A DNA stretch of 64,000 nt, from positions 11,931,501-11,995,500 of the forward strand of contig NC_085120.1 of assembly GCF_030269925.1 (NCBI RefSeq), written 5' to 3'. A program made the translations under genes and the position numbers. Shown in pieces: positions 10,121-22,525 of the stretch (the first letter of the stretch is position 1; each line of letters begins with the position of its first letter). The stretch is from Bombyx mori (lineage: Eukaryota; Arthropoda; Insecta; Lepidoptera; Bombycidae). The notes below the pieces were generated by a model. That model searched no databases and was not told the DNA's origin. It was given only the letters and a program-made list of their open reading frames with translations.

Positions 10121-10526
10121 GAACCGTTTGTCTAGAACAGCAATAAAAAAATTATCATTATTATACTCACTGTCTCGTTTGTGAAGACCCATTTTACTTG
10201 TATCACACACTCTCATCACAGTCCGATAACACTTTCTATGTCACTTTCGGGGCATTACCATTCTACACTTAAGCTGGGAACACACGAACTGAATTTAATG
10301 AAACCGCGAATCGAATTTTATCGGCTGCTTTATACTGCCGTTTAATGGTATGTTGTGACCGGTTTTCGCGTTGGATTTCGGTTATATGTTTGAGTTGTAT
10401 AAGACTTGTTTCGCTTTGATAACAGAGGTTTTGATTTTGTGGGAACTTCAGTAGACTGATAAGACTGATTCGGCGGTACAGCACCTCACGCTTTTTTACA
10501 ATAAAATCATTTTTTCTTACACTATT
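10121..10526. other. no feature seen
   Basis: Unclassified sequence. A minus-strand open frame (10269-10484) shows no domain. Confidence 0.5.
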
Positions 10527-10790
10527 TTTAATTCAAATTTATTAAAATTTATTTTCTATTTCTTAGTTGGATTTCCTATATAAGCGTTATTTTGTTAGTT
10601 TTTTTTAAACTATTATTTATTTTTCATTTTTACTTAGTTGAATTAAATTTTTTTAATATATTTTTTTTAATATTGGGTCGTCATCGGTCCTTAATAAGCA
10701 TACCAAATTTTGAGTTAATCCGACGTTTTGAAGGGGGTCAAAATCATGTTCAAAGATTCCGTTACAAACATACATACTAACATACATCTG
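10527..10790 (-). repeat. unclassified interspersed repeat
   Basis: GGTCGTCATCGGTCCTTAAT and GGGGTCAAAATCATG correspond in reverse to ATTTTGACCCACTT and GAGGACCGATGACAATTG at 36111-36440. The left part is shared with 868-940. This is probably a moth repeat with AT-rich palindromic interior. Confidence 0.6.
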
Positions 10791-11518
10791 AAGCTAATAA
10801 AAGCGTATTAAAAAGGACACAGTACACATTATGTCTCTATTGAATCAAGCGCACACTTTAAACTTTAATACTTACTAATATTAACACTTATTAAAATGTC
10901 TACCCACATTACATTTTAAAGTATGCGCTTTAAGGGTCAAAGTACAAAAATAGAAACTGAAAAAATTACAATACTTTAATTAAATATACGTTTGGCGTTT
11001 ACCAAAAAACAAGAATTTTGGTTTAAGCCACTACAATTCAAAACGTGTGATTGATAAAACAGAGCCTCCGTGACTAACTTTGAGACTAACAAAAACTACC
11101 ACCACAATACCACGATATTAAATATTAAATACCCCTAAATACTTTAAAGGCGCACTAATGATAAAATAAAATTCATAAAAAAAAATATGTGAGCCGTCAC
11201 GGGACGCCTGGCAGATGTGAAACATCGACATTATTTTGTAAAAGTAATATGCAGAAAAGAACAGATTGTAATAGGAACTAAATATGTCTGATAAAATAAA
11301 ATATTACGAAAAAATAATTTGTTTTCAAGTAAAACACAGGTTATGTGTACTGTAGCAAACAACACTGTATACACTACGGAGTATACACTATAGGTATCCG
11401 AGCTCAGTGTAGCGAGAGAGATGGCTTAACGCCGGATCGAGTGGGAGAGAATCGCACAGTCGATTGCGCATGGCGACGCGGCCCCACACCGTACACACTA
11501 CTGCATATAGACTGTATA
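10791..11518. other. no feature seen
   Basis: AT-rich to 11340. Then a slightly GC-richer stretch (11340-11510) includes CACTACGGAGTATACAC repeats, with no recognisable family. Confidence 0.5.
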
Positions 11519-11743
11519 TGAGTCGTCTATTATCTTTGACTTTGTATTCCATTGGCAGTCACAAAACTCTTCGGAACGACATCTTAGATAAATAACAGGT
11601 TAACTATTAACCTTTATTTAATGCAGGTTTTGAACCGTATTCTTTGAAGGAGACGATTATATTCAAATCAATCTGTATTGACATATCAATAACAAAATTT
11701 TGTCCAAATACACAGATTGCCACCTTTGATAATAGACGACTCA
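11519..11743. mobile_element. 225-bp palindromic MITE, intact copy
   Basis: Ends TGAGTCGTCTATTATC and GATAATAGACGACTCA are perfect inverted repeats. The centre GGTTAACTATTAACC is itself palindromic. TATA flanks both ends, a possible target duplication. A second copy spanning 43864-51070 is split by the BEL/Pao element. Confidence 0.88.
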
Positions 11744-12152
11744 TATATACCAAATGAAACGAATAACAAAACTGATTAAGTTTTATTTTCAACGCAAATG
11801 TACTCGCGGCTTTCTGTATTGTTTTTCAAAGGACGTCTTTTAAAATACCTCACATAGGTATTTAATAAAAATAATTACGTAAAATTGAACAACAAGGTAT
11901 CGCACTGATTAGGTAATTTCACTTGTAATGCCGAACGTACGGTTCACGTAAATAAATGTTTAACATGCACGAGAGCACGCGTTGCATCACCTTTATACCC
12001 ACTGAACTGGAATAGTACCAATAAAATTTACTAATACTGTGTTTTCCTCATCGGCGCCGGAGAGGATTACCGAATCATCGGGCCAAAGAGATTGCGGGCT
12101 AATAGTCTGTACTGCTGGGAAACTGCGACCGCGTTAGGCCACCTCTAGCTAT
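11744..12152. other. no feature seen
   Basis: Unclassified sequence, with a short GC-rich stretch near 12050-12130 that I cannot assign. Confidence 0.5.
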
Positions 12153-12352
12153 GACTTTTTTTCCTACCTAAGCTGATAGCCTTGAGAGGCTATTTCAGCA
12201 TAACCTTAAGTGTAGCTAGTAGGTGAGCTCACGGGACTCAGACCGGAGTGATGCTAACACTGACCCTAGCAAGAGCAGTGCTTCGCAGAATCTACCACCG
12301 GATCGGAAATGCGACCCACTGAGAAGATCCGGCGAGAAACTCAGTGGGCTAA
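12153..12352 (-). mobile_element. Jockey-like LINE 3' end
   Basis: TTTTTTCCTACCTAAGCTG, then GCTCACGGGACTC, then CACTGAGAAGATCCGGCG: the 3' end with its tail read as T. Confidence 0.9.
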
Positions 12353-12390
12353 GCTATGACTACTGCTCGGACTTTGGTTAATAATGGTTT

Positions 12391-12632
12391 TACTGGTGGT
12401 AGGACGTCTTGTGAGCAAGCACGGGTAGGTACCAACACGCTGCCTGTTTCTGCCGTGAAGCAATAATGCGTTTCGGTTTGAAGGGTGGGACAGCCGTTGT
12501 ACTGTACGGAGATCTTAGAACTAAGAATCTCAAGGTAGATGGCCGCATTTACGTTATAGATGTATATGGGCTCCGGTAACCACTTAACATCGGTTGGGCC
12601 GTGAGTTCACACACCCAGCTAAGCAATATTTT
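12391..12632 (+). mobile_element. Bm1 SINE, body and tail
   Basis: ACTGGTGGTAGGACGTC to CAGCTAAGCAATATTTTT; the A-tail has degenerated. Confidence 0.88.
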
Positions 12633-13320
12633 TTAGTAATATTACTAGCATTAGTAGTGCCATACGAAATATGATATTAATAGTTACATTGCCTTGCATA
12701 GCTCTATACTTCATTATTATGGTCCAAACCATTCTATCTATTTTTACAGCGGCGAAATTATAAGTTTGTCAAATCTACTGTATTTTAGATCTTGTCTTGT
12801 CTGTCGTGACGGCTAGGCCTTGCTTACTAAATCTGGCATGGTATTTGACAGAAGTTGAGACCCCAACATAGAATTGTGATAATTATTTAATGAAAAAAAA
12901 GAAATATAACAGAAAATGAAAACAGGCTATAGATAAACCAGAGATAATGGCTCCAATCGAAAATCAAAGCCACAACTCGAATATAAATCAAAGTAGTCGA
13001 TAAACAATAAAAAAAAAAATTTTAACAGTGTGTACTACGCCTTAAAGCGACGGTAAAGCCTGCGAACGGTTTCCTTTACAATAAGTCGATAAAACCGAAT
13101 GTGTCTTCAACAATATGTGTGAGAATTTCACTTTCCTTTCGAAAGTGATCGTAAGTATGTGCATATAGGGTAAATACATACAATATTACGACTTTTATTA
13201 TAAGTATTATAATATTTTATACGCATTTAACGATTATTGCTCAACTTCAGAAATTGACACGATGGTCTTACCTTGCGAGCTCAAAAGGCGTCATACCTTT
13301 TCATCATTCATTCATTTTTT
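12633..13320. other. no feature seen
   Basis: AT-rich unclassified sequence. Confidence 0.5.
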
Positions 13321-13855
13321 ACTGATGGTAGGACCTCTTGTGAGTCCGCACGGGTAGGTACCACCGCCCCTCCTATTTCTGCCGTGAAGCAGTAATGCGT
13401 TCCGGTTTGAAGGGTGGGACAGCCGTTGTGACTATACTGAGACCTTAGAACTTATATCTTTTTTTTTTTTTTTTTATTGCCTTTGTAGGCAGACGGGCAT
13501 ACGGCCCACCTGATGGTGAGTGGTTACCGTCGCCCATGGACTTCAGCAATGCCAGGGGCAGAGCCAAGCCGCTGCCTACCGCTTAATACTCTCCACAAGC
13601 CTCGTTTGAAGAAGGACATGTCATAGCGCTCGGGAAACACCGAGGAGGGGAGCTCATTCCATAGCCGGATGGTACGTGGCAAAAAAGATCTCTGGAAACG
13701 CACTGTGGATGACCGCAGTGGCTCCAGGTAGTATCTCAAGGTGTGTGGCGCATTTACGTTGTAGATGTCTATGGGTTCCAGTAACCATTTAACACCAGCC
13801 GGGCTGTTAGCTCGGCCACACATCTAGGCAATAAAAAAATAAATAAATAAAAAAC
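13321..13855 (+). mobile_element. Bm1 SINE split by a LINE
   Basis: The forward body 13321-13459 continues at 13732 with TATCTCAAGGTG and ends with an A-rich tail. The interruption is a 5'-truncated CR1-like LINE with a 5-bp TATCT duplication. Confidence 0.9.
13460..13731 (-). mobile_element. CR1-like LINE 3' end with RT fragment
   Basis: Poly-T and the tail (GGCCCACCTGATGGTGAG) precede a minus-strand frame ending in RLWNELPSSVFPERYD and GSAPGIAEVHGRR. The tail and ORF end agree with the copy at 28591-28851. Target duplication TATCT is at 13455-13459 and 13732-13736. Confidence 0.9.
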
Positions 13856-13909
13856 TTCAGAAATTGTCACGATGGTCGTACCTTGCAAGCTCAAAAGGCG
13901 TCATACCTT

Positions 13910-14365
13910 CTTTTTTTTAACGTGACCATTTTTTTTCATGTCAAAGCGGGACTCCTATGGAATTTCGTATATAAATAAATGCATATTATATAGGGTACGT
14001 CGGGGTAAGATGTAATATTTAAGTGCAAAATAAAAAATATGGTTTAAAAATGACTTGAAATAATTTATTATGGTATCTTACCCTCACTGATTCTTAAACT
14101 TAATTCTTAAACTATCTTGTCCTTAAAATAATATTTATAAATAATTGCGCAACAAAAAACAAAAAGAAATATTTTTTAATTATTTTTGCAGCAAACTTTA
14201 GTATTTAGTTACTTTAGTATGTGTTTTGTAATAAAATAAGAATTCGGTAAGTACATGCACAACAGATAAATTAAAGTAGGACATTTTTGTTCTCTTTGGG
14301 GACAACGCGTCGGACAGCCTGAAAGCGAGACAATCCCGCCCAAAGCGGGACGTATGGTCACATTT
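13910..14365. mobile_element. possible hAT-like non-autonomous remnant
   Basis: AACGTGACCAT and AAAGCGGGACTCC at the left are answered by AAAGCGGGACG and ATGGTCACA at the right. This looks like diverged terminal inverted sequence. No target duplication was found, so this is tentative. Confidence 0.3.
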
Positions 14366-15164
14366 GTCATACCACTAGTAAATTAGTCTACTATAAACAT
14401 GCCTATGCCTTTTCTTTTGAATGGTTTAGGCAGAAGTTCTAGTATAAGAACGTATAATAAATAAATAAATGAATAAGGTTCGTGAATGAAGAGAAAACAG
14501 TTAGGCTATATCTTTAGCAGGCATAAATAAAACAAAATGCTATTGTCTTAACCGTTTGAGCGATTAAATCTGGCAATCTGCCAGTCGTCTAGTGAATCCT
14601 TTATGTACTCGTGATTCACTATTCTAGATAACGAGTCTTCGCGACCAAATCGTGTCTGGCTTATTACTATTTTTTTAATCCTGTTTCTAAATACAGTACG
14701 GTCATAAACACTTTTGCCAAAAAAAAAAAAAAACTAATTTTAATTTCTGTATTACGTGTGTTCCTTTTTTAAATTTTGGCGCCAATCGCGGGCTTGTGAT
14801 TTTTTATTCAAATCAGAGCTAACACGGAATACTTTCTATTTTAATACTAATATTTCGATAATATTAAAATATTAACATCTTATTAATTTCCGAAATCTAA
14901 TATGGCCATTTCAATCAAAGCAGATGCGCACGTAATGCCGGTTGCGTGAAAACAGAATGCAATGCATTATATGAGCTAAAGAGGATTTCGAAAAACCTCA
15001 TATCTAAAACCCACTCTATATGACCGGTTTTCTTACTGTGTTTTTATGTCAGCAATTTTAGAACTCACAATCCAGTTTTTCATTCTAAAATATACAGTAA
15101 TGTGTATACGTCCAATGTTTTCTAAGAAACATGTGCATTCTTTTATTCCTCATTCATTCATTCT
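14366..15164. other. no feature seen
   Basis: AT-rich unclassified sequence with several homopolymer tracts. Confidence 0.5.
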
Positions 15165-15306
15165 TCAAATGAGGCTGGTGGATAGTACTTTACGGTAGGC
15201 AGCAGGTTGGCTCTGCTCCTAGCATTGCTGACGTCCATGGGCAACGGTAACCACTCACCATCACGTCAGCCATACATCCGTCTCCCTAGAAGGGCAATAA
15301 AAAAAA
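15165..15306 (+). mobile_element. CR1-like LINE 3' tail
   Basis: AAATGAGGCTGGTGGATAG to GGCAATAAAAAAAAC, diverged from the family consensus. Confidence 0.7.
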
Positions 15307-15715
15307 CATCCAAATGCTTGAACACGTAATTTCTAATAAAGAACCTAATCTAATCGTAATAAAGTAGTTAATACTAGCTCATATCGAATAATCAGGAAAC
15401 CGTATTGTGTACGGTATCACTTAAAAAAACCTATTAATCTCTGAAAAAAAGAGGCCTCCAACAATGAATCCTAATTGAAGTCAGCAATTACGGTTTTATC
15501 TTTACGACTGTTTCCAGTTTTTTTTTGTCCTAGCATTATTATTGTAGAATGTAATTTAACAACCAATGAGAATCTCAGAACGATGTTGTTTCTTAAGGAA
15601 GTCAATTTTAATTTGATGTAATTGCTTTTGAAGATAAACGAGGTACCTGGGTTGTGTTTATCAACTGTGAAACTTGGTCACGTTTCGCTGTGACTAGGAT
15701 CAACTTGATTAAAAA
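15307..15715. other. no feature seen
   Basis: Unclassified sequence. Confidence 0.5.
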
Positions 15716-16198
15716 GAACCCGCTGAGTTTCTTGCTGGATCTTTCAGTGGATCGTGATTCCGATCCGAGGGTAGCCAGTTAAGCACCGCCGCAGCCAAGC
15801 ACCGCCCTCGTTAGGGCTATTGTTAGCAAAAAATTTGCCTTGAGAGGCTATTCAAGCTTCTCCTCGACGTGTAGGTGAACTCACGGGGCTCGAACCAAGT
15901 TTTGCTAACACTGGCCCTAGGAAGACCAGTGCTTCGCACAATCTAACATCGGATCGTAAACGCAACCCACTGAGAAGATCCGTCGAGAAATTCAGTGGGC
16001 TGTGTCTATGGGTTAATTTACTCGTCGAGATCTTCGTCGCAGGCGACGGGTTCGGCGAGGCCGGTGACCGGTGCTTGAGGTAAAAGCACCGTTAATGGAT
16101 CGGGAGGATCCGTAATGACGTGTATATTCTCTCAAGTTAAGCCCGTGAGCTCACCTACCCATCCGCGCGTAGTTGTAACAGTTGCACAGGCTACCAGC
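15716..16198 (+). mobile_element. Jockey-like LINE fragment split by its relative
   Basis: Forward pieces 15716-15829 (CGCTGAGTTTCTTGCTGG to GTTAGCAAA) and 16131-16198 (ATTCTCTCAAGTTAAGCCCG onward) join to the normal order of this LINE 3' end. The middle is an opposite-strand copy. Confidence 0.75.
15830..16130 (-). mobile_element. Jockey-like LINE 3' end inserted in a relative
   Basis: GCCTTGAGAGGCTATTC, then GCTCACGGGGCTCGAACC, then GATCGGGAGGATCCGTAATG on the reverse strand. It interrupts the forward copy between GTTAGCAAA and TTCTCTC. Confidence 0.8.
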
Positions 16199-16579
16199 GA
16201 ATAATTAAAATGAAATTTCGCTTCAGCCTTTCACCCTTCGTTAAACAAATTTTTAATTGGCGACAAAACACAGATTGTAAAACCCGTTAACTTTAATAAG
16301 AATTCGTAATGTATGTATGTGATCGAAGATATTGAGATATTTGTATCATTAACTTTCACCGACTAAAATAAAATCGAATTTAAATTATAAATAACATTGA
16401 TTTTCGATCTAATATTCATTAAGCTTCGACCGACGCGCTTTCAAAAATGAAAATAACGCGCTTATCAAAGTTTTTTTTTGGCGTCAAAGTGTATCAAGCT
16501 ATTTTCTGTTTTTTTATTTAGATATATCTGGTCAAAACAAGCCCTGGGTTCCTTGCTGGTATCCTAAGCAGCGAAATAA
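16199..16579. other. no feature seen
   Basis: AT-rich unclassified sequence. Confidence 0.5.
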
Positions 16580-16864
16580 GTCGTCGTGGCCTAAAGGATA
16601 AGACGTCCGGTGCATTCGTATCTAGAGATGCAACGGTGTTCGAATGCCGCAGCGGTAGGTACCACCACCCTGCCTGGTTTTGTCGTAAAGCAGTAATGCG
16701 TTTCGATTTGAAGGGTAGGGCAACCGTTATAACTATACTGAGACATTAGAACTTATATCTCAAGGCGGGTGGCGCATTTACGTTGCAGATGTCTATGGGT
16801 TCCCCTAACCACTTAACACCAGGTGGGCTGTGAGCTCCTCATCCCTTATAAGCAATAAAAAAAA
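16580..16864 (+). mobile_element. Bm1 SINE with head fused to body
   Basis: The tRNA-like head (GTCGTCGTGGCCTAAAGGAT, B box GTTCGAATGCC) joins directly to GCGGTAGGTACCACC. About 130-150 bp present in full copies is absent. The tail is AGCAATAAAAAAAAC. Confidence 0.85.
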
Positions 16865-17160
16865 CACATTCCGAATCGGCGCTGAAGGCATGAGTAGCTC
16901 TTACGTTTTTTTTTGTTGGAAACCAGAATAATAATAACTGGGAACAAATAACTTACGCCTTTAAAGCCTATAGCGTTATAGCTTTTTTCCCCTAGATATG
17001 TAAAATTATCTTGAAAATATCGCTGGTGCGATTCAGGCACCTGTCAAATATCTTTAACACTAATCATACCAACACTTACTAGTACCTATTTCTACCATAG
17101 CGGGTGGATAACGGTATACGACAAGTACCTATTACTCAAGGTAGTTTTTTAGGCCACGAA

Positions 17161-17476
17161 GTCGTCGTGGCCTAAAGGATAAGACGTCCGGTGCATTCGT
17201 ATCGAGCAATGCACCGGTGTTCGAATACCGCAGGCGGATACCAATTTTTCTAATGAAATACGTACTTAACAAATGTTTACGATTGACTTCCACGGTGAAG
17301 GAATAACATCGTGTAATAAAAATCAAAATTATAATTTGCGTAATTACTCAAGGTGTGTGGCGCATTTACGTTGTAGATGTCTATGGGCTTCAGTAACCAC
17401 TTAACATCAGGTGGAATGTGCGCTCGTCCACACGTCTAAGCAATAAATAAAAAATAAAAAAAATAAAAAAAAAACT
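17161..17476 (+). mobile_element. Bm1 SINE with internal deletion
   Basis: The head and linker run to TTTGCGTAATTACT, then jump to CAAGGTGTGTGGCGC, skipping about 150 bp. The word ATTACTCAAGGT at this junction also occurs at 17131, just upstream. The head is preceded by TTAGGCCACGA, an inverted echo of its own start. Confidence 0.85.
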
Positions 17477-17971
17477 CTCATAATAACTGTAGATTAATTG
17501 GTAATGGCAATTCACGAAGTCAAATATGCAAAGGCAATAAGATGATACGTGTATTTTCAATGCAGAAGTCCAAAATGGGTCATTTGAACCATTCTGGTAT
17601 GTTTAGTGTTAAGATAGATAAGAGCAAAAATATTTGATATCTTTGCATAAATGACATATACACACATATTTCAAATTAATTCTCTATAAATGTTTCTCGC
17701 TGATTCTAGTTATGTTTTAAATAACGTGTTAATTGAATAAATTAGAGCCAAAACTTTAATTTGGAAATTCGAGGTCCGCTGCATACATAATTTATTGAAT
17801 TCGATTATTATTTATGCATGTAAAGTATGCAGTTTCTAATCTCAGAACTGCCAAACACATTACTTGTTACACGATCTTATGATGTATCTCTGTTTGTTTA
17901 TACTCGCTTCAGGGTATTTTATACCCTTGAATTGTAACTGGGTTATAAGGGAAATTCGTCATCTATACTAA
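17477..17971. other. no feature seen
   Basis: AT-rich unclassified sequence; ATCTATACTA is doubled at 17961-17980, just before the Helitron. Confidence 0.5.
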
Positions 17972-18381
17972 TCTATACTAATATTATAAAGAGGAAAGAT
18001 TTGTTTGTTTGTTTGTATTGAATAAGCTTCGAAACTACTGAACCGATTTGAAAAATTCTTTCACTGTTTGAAAGCTACACTATTCCCGAGTGACATAGAT
18101 TATAATCTTTTTTGAAAAAAATTAGGGATCCTTACTGAAACTCCAATAATGTAACCCAAGGTGTCAAAAAATTACCTAAAATATTCTTTACATCGCGTGC
18201 CCTGCGAAAACTATTGATGATAGAATAAAATACGACTTTGTAGAACACATTATTATTTACAAAAGGTGTCGCGACCGCATATGTTCAACTATTACAGTTA
18301 TGCCGCAATAAGTGTTCTTTTATTTTAAAAAATAAAACGTCAAATATCGTTGATATTTTTGTTAAAGACCCGGGCCGCTAG
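17972..18381 (+). mobile_element. non-autonomous Helitron, uninterrupted
   Basis: TCTATACTAATATTATAAAG to CGGGCCGCTAG followed by T. It gives the empty-site structure for the LINE-split copy at 4771-5599. Confidence 0.88.
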
Positions 18382-20210
18382 TGTAAGTAATAAAATTATA
18401 TTGTGACTATCGACTCATTTGAGACATGCAATTTTGTACCTAAGCCGTTTTAGTGATTAAAGTTGAATTTAAAAAAAACACGGTTTTCTGGAAGAGATTA
18501 CTTTGAATGAAAAAGTCGCTCGGTCAAATTGCTATTACATAGATCTACTGTTAACTTGAAGTAAGTCGAAGCATATCTGTCCACATCTATATATCTATGG
18601 TGGTAGCCATCACAGAACACAACATATTTGACAGATGCCTGAATATCGCTAAAGACATTTTCAAGATAAGCTTGCAAATATACAAGCTGCGAACAACAAG
18701 GGAAGACCTTCCCTTTGTAATTAAATTTCCCAAATCTTCTCCTTGCCTTGCATTACGTGGACTCGGTGCATCATGTACTTTTCTCATGCTGCTCATTCTA
18801 GGTATTTGACATGAGTTTTACGACCAACCGTCAACGTCTGACGCCTGATGTCAACTGTCCCTGGGATATATCTCCAATTGTATATCCATTGCAATTTGCC
18901 ACAGGGAGGAACTTTGTCTAATTTTTTTCTTACGTCACCCATTTTCGGTTTTATATTTTGCATTTAAATTTAAAATTTTACTTTTTTCTTTATTTGCGTT
19001 GACATTTTGTTTTTTTTTATTATTTATGTCTATATCTATCTTCTTCTTCTTCCTAGCGTTTTCCCGGTCTAGTATCAGGGTCTGTTTTCCAAAACTCCTT
19101 CACTTTGCCCGTATTTACATCTATGTCTGTATCTATCTATTACTTAGTCGAAAATTAATATCAGAGTCAAGGTAAAATTTATCAAATCAGGAAAAACTTC
19201 ATTCCTCCCTCAAACGGAGCATGGAGCCAAATTGCGACAGTCAAATACACCACCATAAATATTGTATGGCGCGCCATGTTATTATTGTGCGGAGGTCAAC
19301 GAACCACAATTTGGCTTGTTCTATTTACTTTTGTGTGCTTTTATGGTTCATCCGGTCTAGTTTCTCGCGTTTTAAGTTAATTGGATACGATTTTTGCTGA
19401 GTCAAGAAAGGGTGCGCGTGATTTTGGCCGACTTTTTGTGGTATGATGTAAAAATCTCAATGAATCAGCTCAAACTGATATTTAAAAAAAAAAACCTATG
19501 AATAACAAACTACCCGCGGCTTCGACTGCATGGTCAAGGAATAGTGTTATTTAATTTTTATATAATAAAACAGATTCCGGTGGATATTAGTTACTTTGTC
19601 GAAATAAAAGTTAGCCTATCTCACTCCCTTGATTTGGAACTAACACTTAAAAAAAAAAAACAATTCCCGATTCGGCCTGAAACGAGGATGGATACACAAT
19701 ACACAAACAAACAAACTTTCATATTTATAATAATGGCATTGATTAAGATATTTCGCAATGTTTAATCACGACAGAATCTTGAAGCGGGTCATTTATTAGC
19801 TCCGCCGCATGCTGTACGATAATGTCCGTTTCTGACGCGAACCGGAAGGCATTTTACATAGCGTGTATACAGGACTCCGCAAAATGCGGAACGATATGCC
19901 TTTTAACGCTGACTTCAGAGATATTAATGACCAAAACTTAAACGTCACGTAAGAAAACCGAGAAATCATAACAGTAATTACATTCCCTGGATCTTAATTC
20001 ACAAAAATGTGTTGTCTTATTTTTCTTGCATAGAGAGGGGATTAAGTTCAATTCAACTCTCAATTGCCATCTTTCTGCCATATTCTACATTAGACGAGAT
20101 TGACGCAGCATCTCCTTCTCTTCAGGCCTATCTCACAGCCTTCTCTGGCATTTCCTCCCACAGTCCATGCGAGTCTTGTTATAAAGCCCTTCTCATATAA
20201 CCGCAGCCTT
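18382..20210. other. 1.8 kb without a supported feature
   Basis: Mostly AT-rich. AGCCAAATTG near 19214 and CAATTTGGCT near 19309 could form a hairpin. Open frames at 18597-18809 and 20009-20200 have no domain or splice context that I can defend. Confidence 0.5.
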
Positions 20211-20472
20211 AATTGAATATGCAATTTCGAAAAGAGCACATCTCTGAAAATGCAAAATGTTCAGGAAATGAAAAAAAAACTGATTATTTTCTAAAGCAGT
20301 GTAAAATTTAAAATATTAACTTTTGAAATATATTTTAGTGTTAATTAGCAATTGAAAATTACTAGAATTATTATAAAATGGATGTAGGTAATCCTCAAAA
20401 CTACATGTATATTAAAATACGTATTTGACAAAATATGCGACATGTGCCCTTTTAGAAATTGCATATTCAATT
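20211..20472. mobile_element. 262-bp MITE, copy 1
   Basis: Terminal inverted repeats AATTGAATATGCAATTTCG and CAAT-type mirror at the right, extended by GAGCACAT/ATGTGC. The copy at 36785-37046 has the same length and nearly the same sequence. Confidence 0.88.
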
Positions 20473-20796
20473 GTATTGTAAAGTATTCATGGAATACATA
20501 AAAGGTTGCTAACTAGTGTCTTCGTGCAAACACAATCTAAGGGTCGTTCTGTGACGAGTTCATTTCGGGGGGGCCTTTGCGATCAATCACCAGCGCCCCG
20601 TTTTGGTTTTTAAATAAACTCGCAATCATAAATATACGGTCGATCATTTTCGCTTCGAAGGCGTTGCGGCTTATGTTTTCTTTTTAGACTCGTTAATGTT
20701 ATGTATGACTCAGTTATTCTGTAATATTCTGTTTGGAGTGCGCGGTGTGAAGATTCGCGAGATCTGAAAGTGGTCTTTTAATTTAAAGGAAAACCA
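20473..20796. other. no feature seen
   Basis: Unclassified sequence. Confidence 0.5.
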
Positions 20797-21244
20797 TTTT
20801 TTTTGTTTTTTTTTATTGCTTAGTTGGGTGGGCGAGCTCACAGCCCACCTGGTTTTAAGTGGTTACTGGAGCCCATAGACATCCACAACGTAAATGCGCC
20901 ACCCACCTTGAGATATAAGTTCTAAGGTTGCAGTACAGTGACAACGGCTGCCCCACCCTTCAAACCGAAACGCATTACTGCTTCACGGCAGAAATAGGCA
21001 GGGTGGTGGTACCCACCCGCGCGGACTCACAAGAGGTCCTACCTACCACCAGTAATTACGCAAATTATAATTTTGCGGGTTTCATTTTTATTACACGATG
21101 TTATTCCTTCACCGTGGAAGTCAATCGTGAACATTTGTTGAGTACGTATTTCATTAGAAAAATTTGTACCCGCCTGAGATTCGAACATCGGTGCATCGCT
21201 CAACACGAATGCATCGGACGTCTTATCCGTTAGGCCACGACGAC
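20797..21244 (-). mobile_element. full-length Bm1 SINE
   Basis: Poly-T to head ending GGCCACGACGACC. The B box is ATGTTCGAATC on the minus strand. The minus-strand open frame 21039-21251 is SINE sequence, not a gene. Confidence 0.92.
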
Positions 21245-21660
21245 CCCTCAAGTATTGACTCCCGCCCGGAAAGCGAGGGTCAATGAAAGCCGAATGACAC
21301 TAAACCAGGAACTGATAATCTACCGAGACAAGATCCAGTTCCATAAAAAGCAGACGATTCCTTTAATGAAAACCTACCATATAGATGTTTTCACCTCTTT
21401 CCACAAGATCTGTATAGTAAACGACTCAGAATTCGATTCTTAAAGAACTAGCTGTGCTCTCGTATTTATGACACATATGTTGAGCAAACCCAATAAAACG
21501 ACTTGAACGAGAATCACTTGAAGATACCGTGAGCCAATAGTAGCTACTAGGAGCAGTAACATTAAGCCTAAATAAAAATTTAAGAATTATTAATTAGTAC
21601 ACTTATGCAAGCATTAATGTTCTCTGGATTGACGTTTTCAAATTCAATCCTAAAACAATG
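21245..21660. other. no feature seen
   Basis: Unclassified sequence; open frame 21255-21443 has no domain. Confidence 0.5.
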
Positions 21661-21885
21661 CTTTTTTTCCCCTACCTATGCTGATAGCCTTGAGAGGCTA
21701 TTTCAGCTTCCCACTGAGAAGATCCGGCGAGAAACTCAATGGGCTGTATCTATGGGTTAATTCACTCGTCGAGCCCTTCGTCGCAAACCACGGGTTCGAC
21801 GAGGACGGTGACCGGTGCTCGTGGTACCGAAAAGCGTGTTTTAACGTCAAGAGCGCCGTAAGCTCGTCTGCTCTGTCAATAGACA
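21661..21885 (-). mobile_element. Jockey-like LINE 3' end, internally deleted
   Basis: CCTACCTATGCTGATAGCC is followed almost at once by TTCCCACTGAGAAGATCCGG; about 110 bp seen in other copies are missing. Confidence 0.8.
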
Positions 21886-22525
21886 TTTAACTATGAGGTC
21901 TTAATAGGCGATCCCATTTTTAAACCGCGATAATGAATAGCTCAAACCCATGGTCTCAAACTCGCGGCCTTGTTACGAAATATTCACCACTCAATACGTT
22001 ACAATAAGATAATTATAACACAATAGCACAATGGACAGCTTTATCTCTAATCTATCAGAGCAGCGTGAACTGTAAAATTGCTAAGAGTTAAAACCCCGGT
22101 TACTTCTATTTGACTATGCAGAATAGTTAGGAATTATCGATAATCCCGGTCGCACTTAGAGCCTTGAGGTTCAAGGAAGAACTTCTGTGTTTTGTACCGT
22201 ATTCTCTACTACTGGTCTTCTCATTGCCCGCCAAGAGATAATCCGTATGTCTTTGACAGCAAGAAGACGCATATTGCGCTCTGGGATTCCATTCGTAATT
22301 CTACGATACATTTTCTTTTTCCTCTACTAAATTTATGAACACTATTCAGTTGTACACTATATGCCGACAAATAGCACCATGATCGTCCGTGACCATTGAT
22401 ATTATCAGGAAAAGTCGAAAATATGATGATGACAATTTTAAAAAAACGCGCGGAGCTATACCCTAGAAGTAATTTTAATTATGTCAACGACCTGACGAAA
22501 ACCGAAGACAATACTAACATTGACA
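21886..22525. other. no feature seen
   Basis: Unclassified sequence. Confidence 0.5.

Noticed and set aside
18597..18809. Open frames on both strands near 18.7 kb
   Set aside because: No recognisable domain, no introns or start context; treated as chance.
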